NCBI GenBank assembly: GCA_034044135.1
Contig: CP139021.1
Coordinates: 6,424,001-6,488,000, forward strand
Reading direction: 5' to 3'
DNA length: 64,000 bases
Source of the DNA: Flammeovirgaceae bacterium SG7u.111
GTDB lineage: Bacteria; Bacteroidota; Bacteroidia; Cytophagales; Flammeovirgaceae
How positions within the stretch are numbered: position 1 is the first letter of the stretch; each line of letters starts with the position of its first letter. Under the pieces are notes generated by a model that was given only the letters and a program-made list of their open reading frames with translations, was not told where the DNA came from and did not search any database. Positions 20,388 to 29,554 of the stretch are shown here, piece after piece. Both the position numbers and the translations under genes were made by a program.

Positions 20388-20565
20388 AAGCTTTTTTAGG
20401 TTTGGTTAAATCTATCGCTACTAATATCCGAAGTCAGACCGTAAGCTATTTATGTTGTCATTTTTTTGATCAAAAAACACCTAATATAATTATAATAAAC
20501 AATCTTGTAAGTGATAGCAGCCCTATCTCTCTCCAAACCCCTTTATTAAAAATCTTTGAATTGCA

Positions 20566-20597
20566 TTTGGGAGTAAAGCAGCAATGTTTTACTTTTG
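20566..20597 (+). promoter_or_regulatory. Promoter of the SRP RNA gene
   Basis: TTTG at 20566-20569, 20 nt, then TACTTTTG at 20590-20597, ending just before the predicted RNA 5' end. Good match to the phylum consensus. Confidence 0.75.
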
Positions 20598-20601
20598 CAG
20601 C

Positions 20602-20698
20602 GGCAAGTCGATACGACCAGCTCCTGAGAACTCCCCCAGGTCCGGAAGGAAGCAAGGGTAATCGGTCGTAGCGGTGCGATATTGGCTTGCTTTTTTTT
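20602..20698 (+). ncRNA. ffs: Signal recognition particle RNA (small bacterial type)
   Basis: About 97 nt. It contains the diagnostic domain IV core CAGGTCCGGAAGGAAGCA (20637-20654), the GGAA tetraloop and asymmetric loop that bind Ffh. The ends pair: GCAAG (20603-20607) with CTTGC (20686-20690), and GATACGACC with GGTCGTAGC-type sequence. It closes with a run of eight T, so the terminal stem probably doubles as terminator. The RNA functions with Ffh and FtsY in co-translational membrane targeting. Exact ends are inferred. Confidence 0.92.
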
Positions 20699-20864
20699 AT
20701 GACCAACCAATAAGATAACCAACAACATGCCCTTTGGCATGTCCCGACGATGAACTAAGCGGTTCGGAATGGAATTGACTAACACAACCAGTTTGGTTTG
20801 TTGGGAACAAAATATAGCTTTCCCCCTTTACCTATTCTTTCATTTTTAAACATCTTAAATTCCA

Positions 20865-21518
20865 ATGAAATTCTTCATCGACACGGCTAATCTTGACGAC
20901 ATCAGAGAAGCTAAAGATTTTGGTGTGCTTGACGGCGTTACTACCAACCCTTCGCTTATGGCGAAAGAAGGCATTAATGGCAAAGAAAACATTCTTAAGC
21001 ACTACGTAGATATTTGCGAGATTGTAGGAGAAGGTGATGTTAGTGCTGAGGTACTTTCTACCGACTTCGATTCTATGGTAAAAGAAGGCGAAGAGCTTGC
21101 TGCTTTGCACCCAAATATCGTGGTAAAAATACCTATGATAAAAGACGGTATTAAGGCTATCAAATACTTTACTGACAATGGTATCCGTACAAACTGTACG
21201 TTGGTATTTTCTGCTGGTCAAGCTATTTTGGCTGCAAAAGCTGGTGCTGCTTATGTTTCTCCGTTTGTAGGAAGGCTTGACGACATCACTTTTGATGGAA
21301 TGGAGCTTATCGAACAAATCGTTGACCTTTACGATACTCAAGGGTTCGCTACTGAAGTATTGGCTGCTTCTATCAGATCTGGCCTGCACATCGTTCAAGC
21401 TGCTGAGCTTGGTGCTGATGTAGCTACTTGCCCACTTAGCGCAATCTTAGGATTGTTGAAACACCCATTGACTGACAGTGGCTTGGCTAAGTTCTTAGAA
21501 GATGCAAAGAAAATGTAG
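20865..21518 (+). CDS. Transaldolase/fructose-6-phosphate aldolase-like (short TalB subfamily)
   Basis: 217 residues, the length of the small transaldolase subfamily that also includes fructose-6-phosphate aldolase. N terminus MKFFIDTANLDDI and GVTTNPSLM are signature motifs; the Schiff-base Lys is in NIVVKIPM. AGAAYVSPFVGRLDD and the C-terminal HPLTDSGLAKFLEDA are also typical. Role: three-carbon transfer between sugar phosphates in the pentose phosphate pathway. Transaldolase versus FSA activity cannot be settled by eye. A strong terminator follows directly, so it is monocistronic. Confidence 0.93.
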   Translation: MKFFIDTANLDDIREAKDFGVLDGVTTNPSLMAKEGINGKENILKHYVDICEIVGEGDVSAEVLSTDFDSMVKEGEELAALHPNIVVKIPMIKDGIKAIKYFTDNGIRTNCTLVFSAGQAILAAKAGAAYVSPFVGRLDDITFDGMELIEQIVDLYDTQGFATEVLAASIRSGLHIVQAAELGADVATCPLSAILGLLKHPLTDSGLAKFLEDAKKM

Positions 21519-21543
21519 TCTTTGTATTTAAGAAAAACAGTTG

Positions 21544-21580
21544 GAACGCCTCTTGTATTCACAAGGGGCGTTCTTTTTTT
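21544..21580 (+). terminator. Intrinsic terminator after transaldolase
   Basis: GAACGCC (21544-21550) pairs with GGCGTTC (21567-21573), with inner CTTG/CAAG pairing, followed by seven T. Confidence 0.9.
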
Positions 21581-21735
21581 GCACCTGCCCCATTCATTTC
21601 TTTACAAGAAAATGGGGTATCTTACTTTTTGAAAGGATATTTATAATAAACATTTTACTTTTGAACACACTTACTCTCATAGGTGTTTTGATAGCGAGCT
21701 ATTAAGCAGCAACTTTAAGTTTAATTGTCAGACAT

Positions 21736-21939
21736 ATGCATATCATTAAAGTAAAAGGAAAGGCTAAAATCCCTGATTATATTCAGCTTCGCGATGATGA
21801 CTTTGTGTTGGTTGCCTATTTTAGGGCGGATCGACCCATTAAAAAGCCCGAAAAATATGGGCTAGAAGGAAAAGAAGAAGCTTTTCAAGAGTTGATAGAT
21901 TCCCTTCCTTTTGGTAAAATCCAAAAACTGGAACTATAA
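21736..21939 (+). CDS. Small conserved-looking protein of unknown function upstream of ftsE
   Basis: 67 residues, charged (MHIIKVKGKAKIPDYIQLRD, then VLVAYFRADRPIKKPEKYG), no signal peptide. The alternating beta-like pattern and clean frame suggest a real gene. It lies 44 bp before the ftsE-like gene on the same strand and may be co-transcribed. No family recognised. Confidence 0.55.
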   Translation: MHIIKVKGKAKIPDYIQLRDDDFVLVAYFRADRPIKKPEKYGLEGKEEAFQELIDSLPFGKIQKLEL

Positions 21940-21983
21940 GCTATTTTTAAAGAAAGGTCTTTCAATTATTAACTCAGATTCAA

Positions 21984-22691
21984 TTGGCAGAAGACAACGA
22001 AAACATCATAAGTGTAAGGAATACCAGCATTGTTCGTGAAGGGAAAACTGTTATTCGTAACCTGAGTTTCCAACTAAGAGAAGGAGAATTTGTATACCTC
22101 ATTGGAAAAACGGGCAGCGGCAAATCATCTATCCTCAAAACGCTATATGCTGACCTAGAGCCGCTGGGCGGAAGTATTCATGTGGCGGGCTATGACCTTG
22201 GCAAAATCTTGAAAAAGCAAGTTCCTTTCCTTAGGAGAAAACTGGGAATCATTTTCCAAGATTTCGAGCTCCTCGACGATCGCTCCGTAGAAGAGAATCT
22301 CACCTTTGTGCTAAAAGCTATGGGCTGGGCGGAGAAGCAAAAAATAAAAGATCGCTCTCATGAAGTATTGGAGCGGGTCGGCTTGCATAACGTGAGCCAC
22401 AAGCTCCCCCACCAACTGTCGGGCGGTGAGCAGCAGCGGGTCGCCATTGCCAGAGCATTGCTCAACGATCCACTCGTGATTTTAGCAGATGAACCTACGG
22501 GCAACCTCGACCCAGAGGTAGCCTACGAAATACTAGACCTTTTTGCCAAAATAAACCAGAATGGAACTGCCATTTTGATGGGTACGCACAACCACTCCTT
22601 TTTGCGAAAGCTTCCGGCAAGAGTACTTTATTGCGAAGAGCAAGAACTCAAAGACGTAAGCAAAGACAGGGTGGAAAAAAGAATGGGTTGA
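21984..22691 (+). CDS. ftsE: FtsE-like ABC transporter ATP-binding protein
   Basis: 235 residues. Walker [11 protein letters not shown]-loop [11 protein letters not shown], signature [16 protein letters not shown], Walker [11 protein letters not shown]-loop NLDPE, H-switch TH. The [16 protein letters not shown] stretch and single-domain build fit FtsE, the ATPase that works with FtsX at the septum to control peptidoglycan hydrolases. The start is TTG at 21984; no better ATG precedes the conserved N terminus. FtsX is not adjacent. The stop codon TGA abuts the TTTAGGG array. Confidence 0.85.
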   Translation: MAEDNENIISVRNTSIVREGKTVIRNLSFQLREGEFVYLIGKTGSGKSSILKTLYADLEPLGGSIHVAGYDLGKILKKQVPFLRRKLGIIFQDFELLDDRSVEENLTFVLKAMGWAEKQKIKDRSHEVLERVGLHNVSHKLPHQLSGGEQQRVAIARALLNDPLVILADEPTGNLDPEVAYEILDLFAKINQNGTAILMGTHNHSFLRKLPARVLYCEEQELKDVSKDRVEKRMG

Positions 22692-22747
22692 TTTAGGGTT
22701 TAGGGTTTAGGGTTTAGGGTTTAGGGTTTAGGGTTTAGGGTTTAGGG
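22692..22747 (+). repeat. Eight perfect tandem copies of TTTAGGG
   Basis: Directly after the ftsE stop codon the heptamer TTTAGGG is repeated exactly eight times (56 bp) with no variation, then breaks into ATAAACG. The unit equals the plant-type telomere repeat, here in a bacterial intergenic space, 53 bp before hslV. Perfect copies imply recent expansion or contraction by slippage. One strand is G-rich with triplet G runs every 7 nt, so it could form a G-quadruplex. Confidence 0.97.
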
Positions 22748-22800
22748 ATAAACGAAAACTATTTATTTAAAGAACAAAAAATAAACTTTCCATAGAAAAA

Positions 22801-23346
22801 ATGAAGAGACAGAAAGTAAGATCGACGACGGTATTGGCAGTAATGCATAATGGAAAAGTAGCAATTGGGGCAGATGGCCAAGCAACCATGGGCGATACTG
22901 TAGCCAAAGGAAATATCAAAAAAATCCGCAAGCTGAGCAATGGGAAAATTGCCGTTGGATTTGCCGGCTCTACCGCCGATGCTTTTTCACTATTGGAAAA
23001 GTTTGAAGAAAAACTAGGTGCTTACGGTGGCAACTTGAAACGAGCTGCTATAGAATTAGCCAAAGACTGGCGTACAGATAGGTATTTGAGGAAATTGGAA
23101 GCCATGATGATCGCTGCTTCTAAAGAGGAAATATTAGTTATTTCGGGCACTGGAGATGTACTAGAACCAGATAACGAAATAGCTTCGATTGGTTCGGGAA
23201 GTAACTATGCTAAGTCCGCTGCTTTAGCACTGAAAAAGCACGCCACTTCTATGAGCGCTGAGGAAATGGTGAGAGAAGGCTTGACCATAGCCGCAGATAT
23301 TTGTATCTACACCAACCACAATTTTGTGATAGAAACACTGGACTAA
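22801..23346 (+). CDS. hslV: ATP-dependent protease subunit HslV
   Basis: 181 residues, full length. A short propeptide (MKRQKVRS) precedes the catalytic N-terminal Thr of [11 protein letters not shown]. Family motifs: [42 protein letters not shown], and the C-terminal [20 protein letters not shown]. HslV forms the double hexameric proteolytic core driven by HslU. The gene for HslU is not next to it in this window. Fifteen bp separate it from the MORN-repeat gene, so the two may be co-transcribed. Confidence 0.96.
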   Translation: MKRQKVRSTTVLAVMHNGKVAIGADGQATMGDTVAKGNIKKIRKLSNGKIAVGFAGSTADAFSLLEKFEEKLGAYGGNLKRAAIELAKDWRTDRYLRKLEAMMIAASKEEILVISGTGDVLEPDNEIASIGSGSNYAKSAALALKKHATSMSAEEMVREGLTIAADICIYTNHNFVIETLD

Positions 23347-23361
23347 ACTACTTATTGAAAC

Positions 23362-23985
23362 ATGCCAAAACCTTTCCTCATATTGTTCGGGTTTTTCCTA
23401 TTGGGAATAAGTTCTGCTGGGCTTTGCCAGCCAGATACCCTTCGGTATGAGGACGGTGCTTTAAAAGCTTTTGGAAAACTAAAAAACGGGAAAAAGCAAG
23501 GAAAGTGGCAATCATTCTACCCAAATTCTGTTCGGAGCGCAGTAGAGTTTTACAAGCAAGGCGAACTCGATGGCTCTTGTAAATACTACTCTTTTGAAGG
23601 GAAGTTACTTAGTGAAGAACAATGGAAAATGGGCTTGCCCCACGGTGAGGCCAACTATTACCTCCCAAACGGAAAGCTTGAAAAAAGCGGTAGCTACTTA
23701 AACGGAGCTTACGAGGGAGAGTGGAAGTTCTATTACGAATCGGGGCTCTTAAAAAGGCAAGGGAGCTATAGTTCAGGTTTGCCCAATGGCAAATGGACTT
23801 TCTATCATGAAAATGGGAAAAAGTGGCAAGAAGGCAACTTCATAGCAAGCAAAGAAGATGGGCACTGGGTTTTCTATACTGAAGAAGGAAAAATAGAATT
23901 TGAAGGCAATTTTGAAAAAGGCAAAAAAGTAGGAGAATGGTTTAAATACAACAAAAAAGGGAAGAAAAAGCCTATGAAATACTAA
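23362..23985 (+). CDS. Exported MORN-repeat (YwqK-like) protein
   Basis: 207 residues with a signal peptide (FGFFLLGISSAGLCQ). The mature part is six or so tandem repeats of about 23 residues of the type 'GxW.fYyenGkl..eG.y..g..eG' (GKWQSFYPN, GEANYYLPNGKLEKSGSYL, GEWKFYYESGLLKRQGSY, GKWTFYHENGKKWQEGNF). This is the pattern of MORN repeats, often auto-annotated as 'YwqK family antitoxin'. No toxin gene is present, and an exported copy is unlikely to be an antitoxin; a structural or binding role is more likely. Confidence 0.85.
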   Translation: MPKPFLILFGFFLLGISSAGLCQPDTLRYEDGALKAFGKLKNGKKQGKWQSFYPNSVRSAVEFYKQGELDGSCKYYSFEGKLLSEEQWKMGLPHGEANYYLPNGKLEKSGSYLNGAYEGEWKFYYESGLLKRQGSYSSGLPNGKWTFYHENGKKWQEGNFIASKEDGHWVFYTEEGKIEFEGNFEKGKKVGEWFKYNKKGKKKPMKY

Positions 23986-24034
23986 GCTTTCCCTTCCCTT
24001 TTATACAAGCATAAATAATCCTCCTTAACTTAGG

Positions 24035-25303
24035 TTAAAAAGCTCCGATTTCTTTGTTTATCCCTTCATACATTTCCTCATTTTTCTGCACAACCCTTGG
24101 AGCTGCCATTCTCTTCCCTTCAGCACTAAACGCCCCATTTTCAATATAATACAAGGCTTCTTTGAGACAGTCTTCATCCACATCCCCAAAGTCATAAGTC
24201 AAGCCATCTGGCACTTTTACATCGGCAGGGATACCGTCAAAATATTCAGCTACGCCATCAGCGTTGGTAATTTTGAAGGTAATGGGGGTAAATACATAAC
24301 CATCGAAGCGGAAAGAGCTCGCCCCTACCGGCTTACCATAGCTGTCATCTCCTACGGTTTTTACATCTAAGTAAGGCTTCAGTCCATTTATAACTACCTC
24401 ACTAGCCGAAGCAGAGCTTTTTGTCGTGATGATTACCACCTTATCGAAATCAAAACTATAAGGTGTTTCTTCGAAGTTTACAGGAGTATTTTCGTCAGCT
24501 TTTTCTTCATTGAAGGTGATTTGTACCAATAACTCATCTTTGAGAGTTGGTGGGGCTATAATACTAGAAAGATATCCGGCAATATTGAGCAAGCCTCCTC
24601 GGTTATAGCGAAGGTCTAACACCAATTCATCCACTCCTTCAGCAGCAAAAAAATCAAACGCTTCATTCAAATCCTCTTTAGATCGTTCTATGAAATTGTT
24701 AAACACCACGTAGCCCACTTTCTTATTTCCCAATTCTATCACGCTCCTATGGGGGACGGTAGTAATATCCACCACAGCCTTTGTCATTTGTAACTCTTCC
24801 TCCGCTTCTCCAGTTTTTTTCACTTTAAGGCTTACCGACACCCCTGCTTCGTCCGCACCAAATGCAGCATTAAAATTTGATATAGCTTGGACAGGCACTC
24901 CATTCACTTCCAAAATCTGCATTCCTCGTCTTAGCCCTGCTTCGTAAGCAGGCGAACCCTTGTACACCAAACTTACTCTCAATTCTGTATCTGAAAGCCA
25001 AGTGCTGGCAAAACCCAAGCCTACATACTCGGCAGATACATAATATTGATCAAAAGCCACCTCTTCTTGGATACTGCTCCATTTGTCTTTTGCATTCCTA
25101 AGCGAACTAATGAGCGCTTCGGGACTATCGAAATCATTGACATCAACCTCGGCTGAGAGACCATCGTTCCACAAATACCAATCAGTCATAACAGCTACTA
25201 CCTTGTTTTTAACCGTAACATCTATCGGCTCCACATCATTTTCCTTGCAAGAAAAAACAGAGAGTAACAAGACAAATGGTAAAAGCAGTTTGCTGATCTT
25301 CAT
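24035..25303 (-). CDS. S41 family peptidase (C-terminal-processing-protease-like) lipoprotein
   Basis: 422 residues with a lipobox (SVFSCKEN). A helical N-terminal domain (about 30-90) is followed by a PDZ domain (about 110-185: YKGSPAYEAGLRRGMQILEVNG) and the S41 catalytic domain (LVLDLRYNRGG; nucleophile Ser in TTKSSASASEVVINGL; YGKPVGASSF). The general-base Lys expected about four residues after Ser in classic CtpA is not obvious: the sequence runs SASASEVVINGLK. S41 subfamilies differ here, so I note it rather than conclude inactivity. Probably a periplasmic or outer-membrane-anchored protease. Converges with the MORN gene. Confidence 0.88.
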   Translation of the reverse strand: MKISKLLLPFVLLLSVFSCKENDVEPIDVTVKNKVVAVMTDWYLWNDGLSAEVDVNDFDSPEALISSLRNAKDKWSSIQEEVAFDQYYVSAEYVGLGFASTWLSDTELRVSLVYKGSPAYEAGLRRGMQILEVNGVPVQAISNFNAAFGADEAGVSVSLKVKKTGEAEEELQMTKAVVDITTVPHRSVIELGNKKVGYVVFNNFIERSKEDLNEAFDFFAAEGVDELVLDLRYNRGGLLNIAGYLSSIIAPPTLKDELLVQITFNEEKADENTPVNFEETPYSFDFDKVVIITTKSSASASEVVINGLKPYLDVKTVGDDSYGKPVGASSFRFDGYVFTPITFKITNADGVAEYFDGIPADVKVPDGLTYDFGDVDEDCLKEALYYIENGAFSAEGKRMAAPRVVQKNEEMYEGINKEIGAF

Positions 25304-25372
25304 AGTATAAATTGATTAAGTGAATCCTCTTTACTAAAGCTCTTGTTGCTTGTATAAGTTTGAATAATAAAC

Positions 25373-25405
25373 AAAAACCCCGACAATAAGAGTATTGTCG
25401 GGGTT
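25373..25405 (-). terminator. Intrinsic terminator of yidC
   Basis: AACCCCGACAAT (25376-25387) pairs perfectly with ATTGTCGGGGTT (25394-25405); on the minus strand the stem runs into a T-tract. Confidence 0.9.
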
Positions 25406-25430
25406 GAATGGTTGCAAAATGTATGCAAAC

Positions 25431-27221
25431 TTATTTTTTCTTGTTCTGCTGCTTCATTGCATCTTCCAATCGTTGTTGGAAAGATGACTTCTTCTTGTTC
25501 ACATTCTTCTTCTTATTCTCATCCAAAATCTTTCTGATTTTGCTATCATCTACAAAACGCCTGATCAATAACTGCTGACCAACAGTGATTACGTTCGAAA
25601 CGAAGTAATAATACGTAAGACCTGAAGCGAAATTATTAAAGAAGAACATAAACATTAGCGGAGTAATGTAGCCAATTGTTTTGGCTGGTCCTTGCGCCGC
25701 AGCGTTCATTTGATTGCTATAATAGGTATATCCAATCTGAGAGATTGCCATCAATAAGGTGAATAAACTGATGTGGTCACCATAAAATGGGATCTCGAAA
25801 CCAAAATTATAAATAGAATCGAATGAAGATAAATCTTCTGCCCAAAGGAAACTTTGTTGCCTAAGCTGGATAGCATTCGGGAAGAAGTTGAAAAGTGCCA
25901 AGAATACGGGCATCTGCGCCAACATGGGTATACAACCGCTTATCGGGTTCACACCTACTTGCTGGTAAAGCTTCATCTGTTCAGACTGCACTTTTTGCAT
26001 ATCGTCACCGTGCTTCGCTTTGATCTCATCTAGCTCTGGCTTCAATACTTTCGTCTTGGCCATTGAGAAATAAGATTTGTAAGTAAGAGGGAAAAGAAGT
26101 GTTTTTACGATGAAAACAAGAATCAAGATAACGATTCCGTAGTTACTGAAAAGTCCTTCTAAGAACTCGAAAAGAGGAATAACCAGATAAAGGTTGATAG
26201 TAGCGAAGAAAGCCCATCCAAGATAAACGTTGCGCTCAAAGCTAGGAGCTACACCTTCACAAATATCATAATCATTCGGTCCGAAATAGTATCTTATATT
26301 TCCATCATCGCCTTTCAATGACTTGATAGGCATTTTGAAAGCCATCTCACTGGCTTTTACTACTGTCTGATCTTCGGCAGGCACTACCGAAGCAACTTCT
26401 ACATCTTCGAAAGTCTTATCGGTAATGATGGCAGAATTAAAGAACTTGTGCTTGAACGAAACCCATTTGGCTGGCAATTCAAGTTTCTTAGTTTCCTTAT
26501 CATTTGAACTCACATTCAAATCATCGAAATTGAGGTCAGCCGTAAGGTAATTGACTGTAGATCGGGTACGACTCTGGTCGATTGCCTTCTCAAGCTTCGG
26601 CATTTTGTAGAACCAATAATAGTCAACATCTTCAGACTGGATCACATTATCCAAGCCCGCTGTCTCCCACGTGTAGTCCATCACAAAACCTGTTTTTTCC
26701 AAAGAGAAAACTCGTTTAAAACTTTGCTCACCCTGAGTAATGGTAAAGGCAATTGAATTCCCTTCTCTCTCTACTCCGTAGTAAAGGTCGTTTAGGTCAA
26801 TATCACCTACATTAGATTTTACCACTTCAGACATCGTGCTACTTTCTTCACTTATCAGAATCAAAGGCTCTTTCAAGTAATCCACGTAATTCTTAAGCAA
26901 TACATTTTTGATTTTTGCTCCGTGAGTATCGAAAGTAACTACCATCTCATCGTTTTCAAGCTTTACCTCTTCAGAAGTACCACTTACCGCAGTAGCAAAA
27001 AATCCGAATTTTTCTTGAATGGCTGAGTCGGGTAAATCATCAGTAATGAGAGGAGCTTGCTCAGGGCGTATTTTTTCTTCTACTGGTGTGTCAATTACTT
27101 GTTCGGCTGCTTGCTGGCCTTCAGTCTGCTGAGGCGCTTGTTCTTCTGGGTTGAAAAAGAAGAAGTATGCCATCAGCAGCAAAGAAATCAGCAATAAACC
27201 TGTGACGTTATTTTTATCCAT
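25431..27221 (-). CDS. yidC: Membrane protein insertase YidC
   Basis: 596 residues. N-terminal membrane anchor (VTGLLLISLLLMAYFFFF), large periplasmic beta-sandwich domain (about 60-350), then the conserved five-helix core: WAFFATINLYLVIPLFEFL, IVILILVFIVKTLLFPLTYK, NPISGCIPMLAQMPVFLALF, ending with a Lys-rich cytoplasmic tail (KKNVNKKKSSFQQR) that can contact the ribosome. Inserts inner-membrane proteins alone or with SecYEG. The length and the two-domain layout are those of gram-negative YidC. It lies between pyrG upstream (own terminator) and an S41 peptidase downstream. Confidence 0.96.
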   Translation of the reverse strand: MDKNNVTGLLLISLLLMAYFFFFNPEEQAPQQTEGQQAAEQVIDTPVEEKIRPEQAPLITDDLPDSAIQEKFGFFATAVSGTSEEVKLENDEMVVTFDTHGAKIKNVLLKNYVDYLKEPLILISEESSTMSEVVKSNVGDIDLNDLYYGVEREGNSIAFTITQGEQSFKRVFSLEKTGFVMDYTWETAGLDNVIQSEDVDYYWFYKMPKLEKAIDQSRTRSTVNYLTADLNFDDLNVSSNDKETKKLELPAKWVSFKHKFFNSAIITDKTFEDVEVASVVPAEDQTVVKASEMAFKMPIKSLKGDDGNIRYYFGPNDYDICEGVAPSFERNVYLGWAFFATINLYLVIPLFEFLEGLFSNYGIVILILVFIVKTLLFPLTYKSYFSMAKTKVLKPELDEIKAKHGDDMQKVQSEQMKLYQQVGVNPISGCIPMLAQMPVFLALFNFFPNAIQLRQQSFLWAEDLSSFDSIYNFGFEIPFYGDHISLFTLLMAISQIGYTYYSNQMNAAAQGPAKTIGYITPLMFMFFFNNFASGLTYYYFVSNVITVGQQLLIRRFVDDSKIRKILDENKKKNVNKKKSSFQQRLEDAMKQQNKKK

Positions 27222-27335
27222 TATAAAACATTTTGCAGACCTTTAAAAGTGGCCCAAATTTGATTTCATTTTTTGAAAAATCTTGCACTTTGGCATATCT
27301 GAAAGCTTTTGCCAAAAGAACATTTTTATTCGGCT

Positions 27336-27344
27336 GCAAAAATA
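27336..27344 (-). promoter_or_regulatory. -7 element upstream of yidC
   Basis: Minus-strand TATTTTTGC matches TAnnTTTGC, 114 bp before the yidC start. No TTTG at the expected distance. Confidence 0.45.
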
Positions 27345-27406
27345 CAGCTTTTTTGATCAATTCAGGCTTTGCATTTTGATTAATTAGGCAATTGTGGATG
27401 AGAGGT

Positions 27407-27441
27407 AAAAAATAACCCCAAAACCTTCCTGTTTTGGGGTT
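27407..27441 (-). terminator. Intrinsic terminator of pyrG
   Basis: AACCCCAAAAC (27414-27424) pairs with GTTTTGGGGTT (27431-27441); on the minus strand it is followed by TTATTTTTT. Confidence 0.9.
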
Positions 27442-27506
27442 GAGTATATTTTAAATAGATTGTAAGAACCTGGTTGAACAGAGCCCCTACTCTTCCTCAC
27501 ACTTCA

Positions 27507-29138
27507 TTATTGGTTATCACCCTTTTCTAATTTGCTTTTTGCAATAGCAGCAGCTACAAAACCTACAAAAAGAGGATGAGGGTTCTCTACTGTACTTTTA
27601 AGCTCTGGGTGGAACTGCGAACCAATGAAGAAGGGATGACCTTTCACCTCCATGATTTCAACCAATCCGGAATCAGGATTGATACCCGAAGCTACCATTC
27701 CCGCTTTTTCGAACTGCTCTAGGTAGTTATTATTAAACTCATAACGGTGACGGTGGCGCTCCGAAATACTTGTTGTCCCGTACACTTTATGAGCAAGGCT
27801 ATTCTTTTTCAAGTTACATTTGTATGCACCTAGCCTCATTGTACCGCCCATTTGCTTTAGGTTCTTTTGATCTTCCATAATGTCGATCACCAAGTTTTTT
27901 GACTCTGGGTCAAACTCTGCCGAATGAGCATCTTCTAGCTGGAGAACATCTCTTGCAAAACCAATTACAGCACATTGCATTCCTAGACAAATTCCGAAAA
28001 ATGGGATGTTATTGTTGCGGGCATACATCGTAGCCTTCACTTTTCCGTCTATCCCCCTCTCTCCAAAACCTGGAGCTACCAGCATTCCGTCTAAATCTTT
28101 GAATGTAGTTTCGAGGTTATCCTCTTCTAGCTTTTCAGAATGAATCCATTTTACGTTCACCTTGCTTTCGTTCATGGCTCCCGCATGAATCAGCCCTTCT
28201 ATAATCGATTTATAGGCATCTGGCAATTCTACATATTTACCAATCAAACCGACATTGACCTCGGTAGTTGGATTTTTTAGCTTACCCAAAAAGTGTTTCC
28301 ACGAATCTATATTTGGCTCAGGCTCTTGTGGTAAGCGGAATTTATCGAGTACTATCTCGTCCAACCTTTCTTTGCGCATCATCAGAGGCACATCATAAAT
28401 AGTTTCCGCATCTAACGATTGGATAACAGAATTGTAATTTACGTTGCAGAAAAGAGCGATTTTACGCTTCATATCCGAAGGAAGTGGGTATTCGGTACGG
28501 CAAACCAAAATATTAGGCTGCACCCCTGCTTCCGAAAGCGCTTTTACAGAGTGCTGGGTTGGTTTGGTCTTGAGCTCTCCAGCAGATTTGAGGTAAGGAA
28601 CCAAGGTCAAATGAATAACAATTGAGTTATTCTCACCCAAATCCCAGCGTGCTTGGCGCACAGCTTCTATAAACGGTAAAGATTCGATATCACCTACACA
28701 ACCACCAATTTCAGTAATGACGATATCGTAGTTTCCAGTTTCACCCAACTTAAACATGTTGGCTTTGATCTCATCGGTAATATGCGGGATTACCTGAATG
28801 GTTTTTCCCAAATAGCCGCCTTCACGCTCTCTGGTGATCACATTATTGTAGATCCTACCTGTAGTAACATTGTTCGCCTGAGAAGTAGGCACGTTCAAAA
28901 AACGTTCGTAATGCCCTAAATCCAAATCAGTTTCAGCGCCATCGTCCGTAACATAACACTCTCCATGTTCATAAGGATTCATTGTGCCCGGATCGATATT
29001 GATATAAGGATCGAATTTTTGAATAGTGACCGAATAGCCCCTTGCCTGCAATAATTTGCCCAGTGAAGCTGAAATAATACCTTTACCCAATGAGGATGTC
29101 ACACCTCCTGTTACAAAAATGTACTTTGCCGAAGCCAT
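27507..29138 (-). CDS. pyrG: CTP synthase
   Basis: 543 residues when started at 29138 ([20 protein letters not shown]). An upstream in-frame ATG at 29192 would add 18 residues lying inside the leader hairpin, so it is rejected. The N-terminal amidoligase domain holds the P-loop-like [30 protein letters not shown] and HITDEI; the C-terminal class I glutamine amidotransferase has [11 protein letters not shown] (nucleophile Cys) and SQFHPE (catalytic His/Glu). It makes CTP from UTP and glutamine. A perfect consensus promoter and a hairpin/T-tract leader precede it (see separate entries), suggesting CTP-dependent attenuation. Confidence 0.97.
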   Translation of the reverse strand: MASAKYIFVTGGVTSSLGKGIISASLGKLLQARGYSVTIQKFDPYINIDPGTMNPYEHGECYVTDDGAETDLDLGHYERFLNVPTSQANNVTTGRIYNNVITREREGGYLGKTIQVIPHITDEIKANMFKLGETGNYDIVITEIGGCVGDIESLPFIEAVRQARWDLGENNSIVIHLTLVPYLKSAGELKTKPTQHSVKALSEAGVQPNILVCRTEYPLPSDMKRKIALFCNVNYNSVIQSLDAETIYDVPLMMRKERLDEIVLDKFRLPQEPEPNIDSWKHFLGKLKNPTTEVNVGLIGKYVELPDAYKSIIEGLIHAGAMNESKVNVKWIHSEKLEEDNLETTFKDLDGMLVAPGFGERGIDGKVKATMYARNNNIPFFGICLGMQCAVIGFARDVLQLEDAHSAEFDPESKNLVIDIMEDQKNLKQMGGTMRLGAYKCNLKKNSLAHKVYGTTSISERHRHRYEFNNNYLEQFEKAGMVASGINPDSGLVEIMEVKGHPFFIGSQFHPELKSTVENPHPLFVGFVAAAIAKSKLEKGDNQ

Positions 29139-29163
29139 TTCTCTGTCCGCTTGTGTTGTGTAT

Positions 29164-29237
29164 AAAAAAAGAAAACCACCCTTGTAGCCCAAGAATTCCC
29201 AAAAAAATGGGCATTACATGAAAAAAAGAGAGGTGGT
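29164..29237 (-). promoter_or_regulatory. Terminator-like structure in the pyrG leader (candidate attenuator)
   Basis: On the minus strand ACCACCT (from 29237) pairs with AGGGTGGT (ending 29175), enclosing an inner stem GCCCA (29212-29208)/TGGGC (29191-29187). It is followed at once by TTTCTTTTTTT (29174-29164), 26 nt before the ATG. The 5' arm continues as a pyrimidine run (CCTCTCTTTTTTTC). The predicted transcript starts with GGGC (29279-29276). In Bacillus subtilis, pyrG transcripts starting GGGC are extended with extra Gs when CTP is low, and the G tract pairs with a pyrimidine-rich 5' arm to block termination. All parts have a counterpart here; function is inferred. Confidence 0.5.
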
Positions 29238-29281
29238 ATGATAGGCAAGACCGGGATATTCCCAGCGGTTTGTTTGCCCTT

Positions 29282-29313
29282 GCAAAGGTATAGCAAAAAA
29301 GCCCTTTCGCAAA
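29282..29313 (-). promoter_or_regulatory. Consensus promoter of pyrG
   Basis: Minus strand: TTTG (29313-29310), exactly 19 nt, TACCTTTGC (29290-29282). The start is predicted at or near the first G of GGGC, giving a leader of about 140 nt. Confidence 0.85.
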
Positions 29314-29554
29314 CTTTTTAAATGATAAGGCATTTTAACCTCATGAAACAAACAAGGCACAACTCACTGAAATACAGAAACAAATAAGAAATAACATAAA
29401 ACAATGCCCTTTTTTAAAGCGGGTTTTAACGCTTGTTCACAGCAATTGGACAAAACTTAATTAATCTGTACCAAAACAAAGAGGCCTTCGTTGATTTGAT
29501 GAAAAATGCCTAAAAACAGGCTAGCATTTAAATCAACAGTAATTCAAATTTATT

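Noticed and set aside
20832..21398. 188-codon minus-strand frame opposite transaldolase
   Set aside because: Antisense shadow of a strongly conserved gene; its residues (SSQYFSSEPLS-type) show no family pattern.
23362..23985. Antitoxin of a toxin-antitoxin pair (YwqK label)
   Set aside because: The protein has a signal peptide and MORN-like repeats and no toxin gene is adjacent.
29139..29192. 18-residue N-terminal extension of pyrG
   Set aside because: Falls inside the leader hairpin and T-tract; the conserved CTP synthase N terminus starts at 29138.
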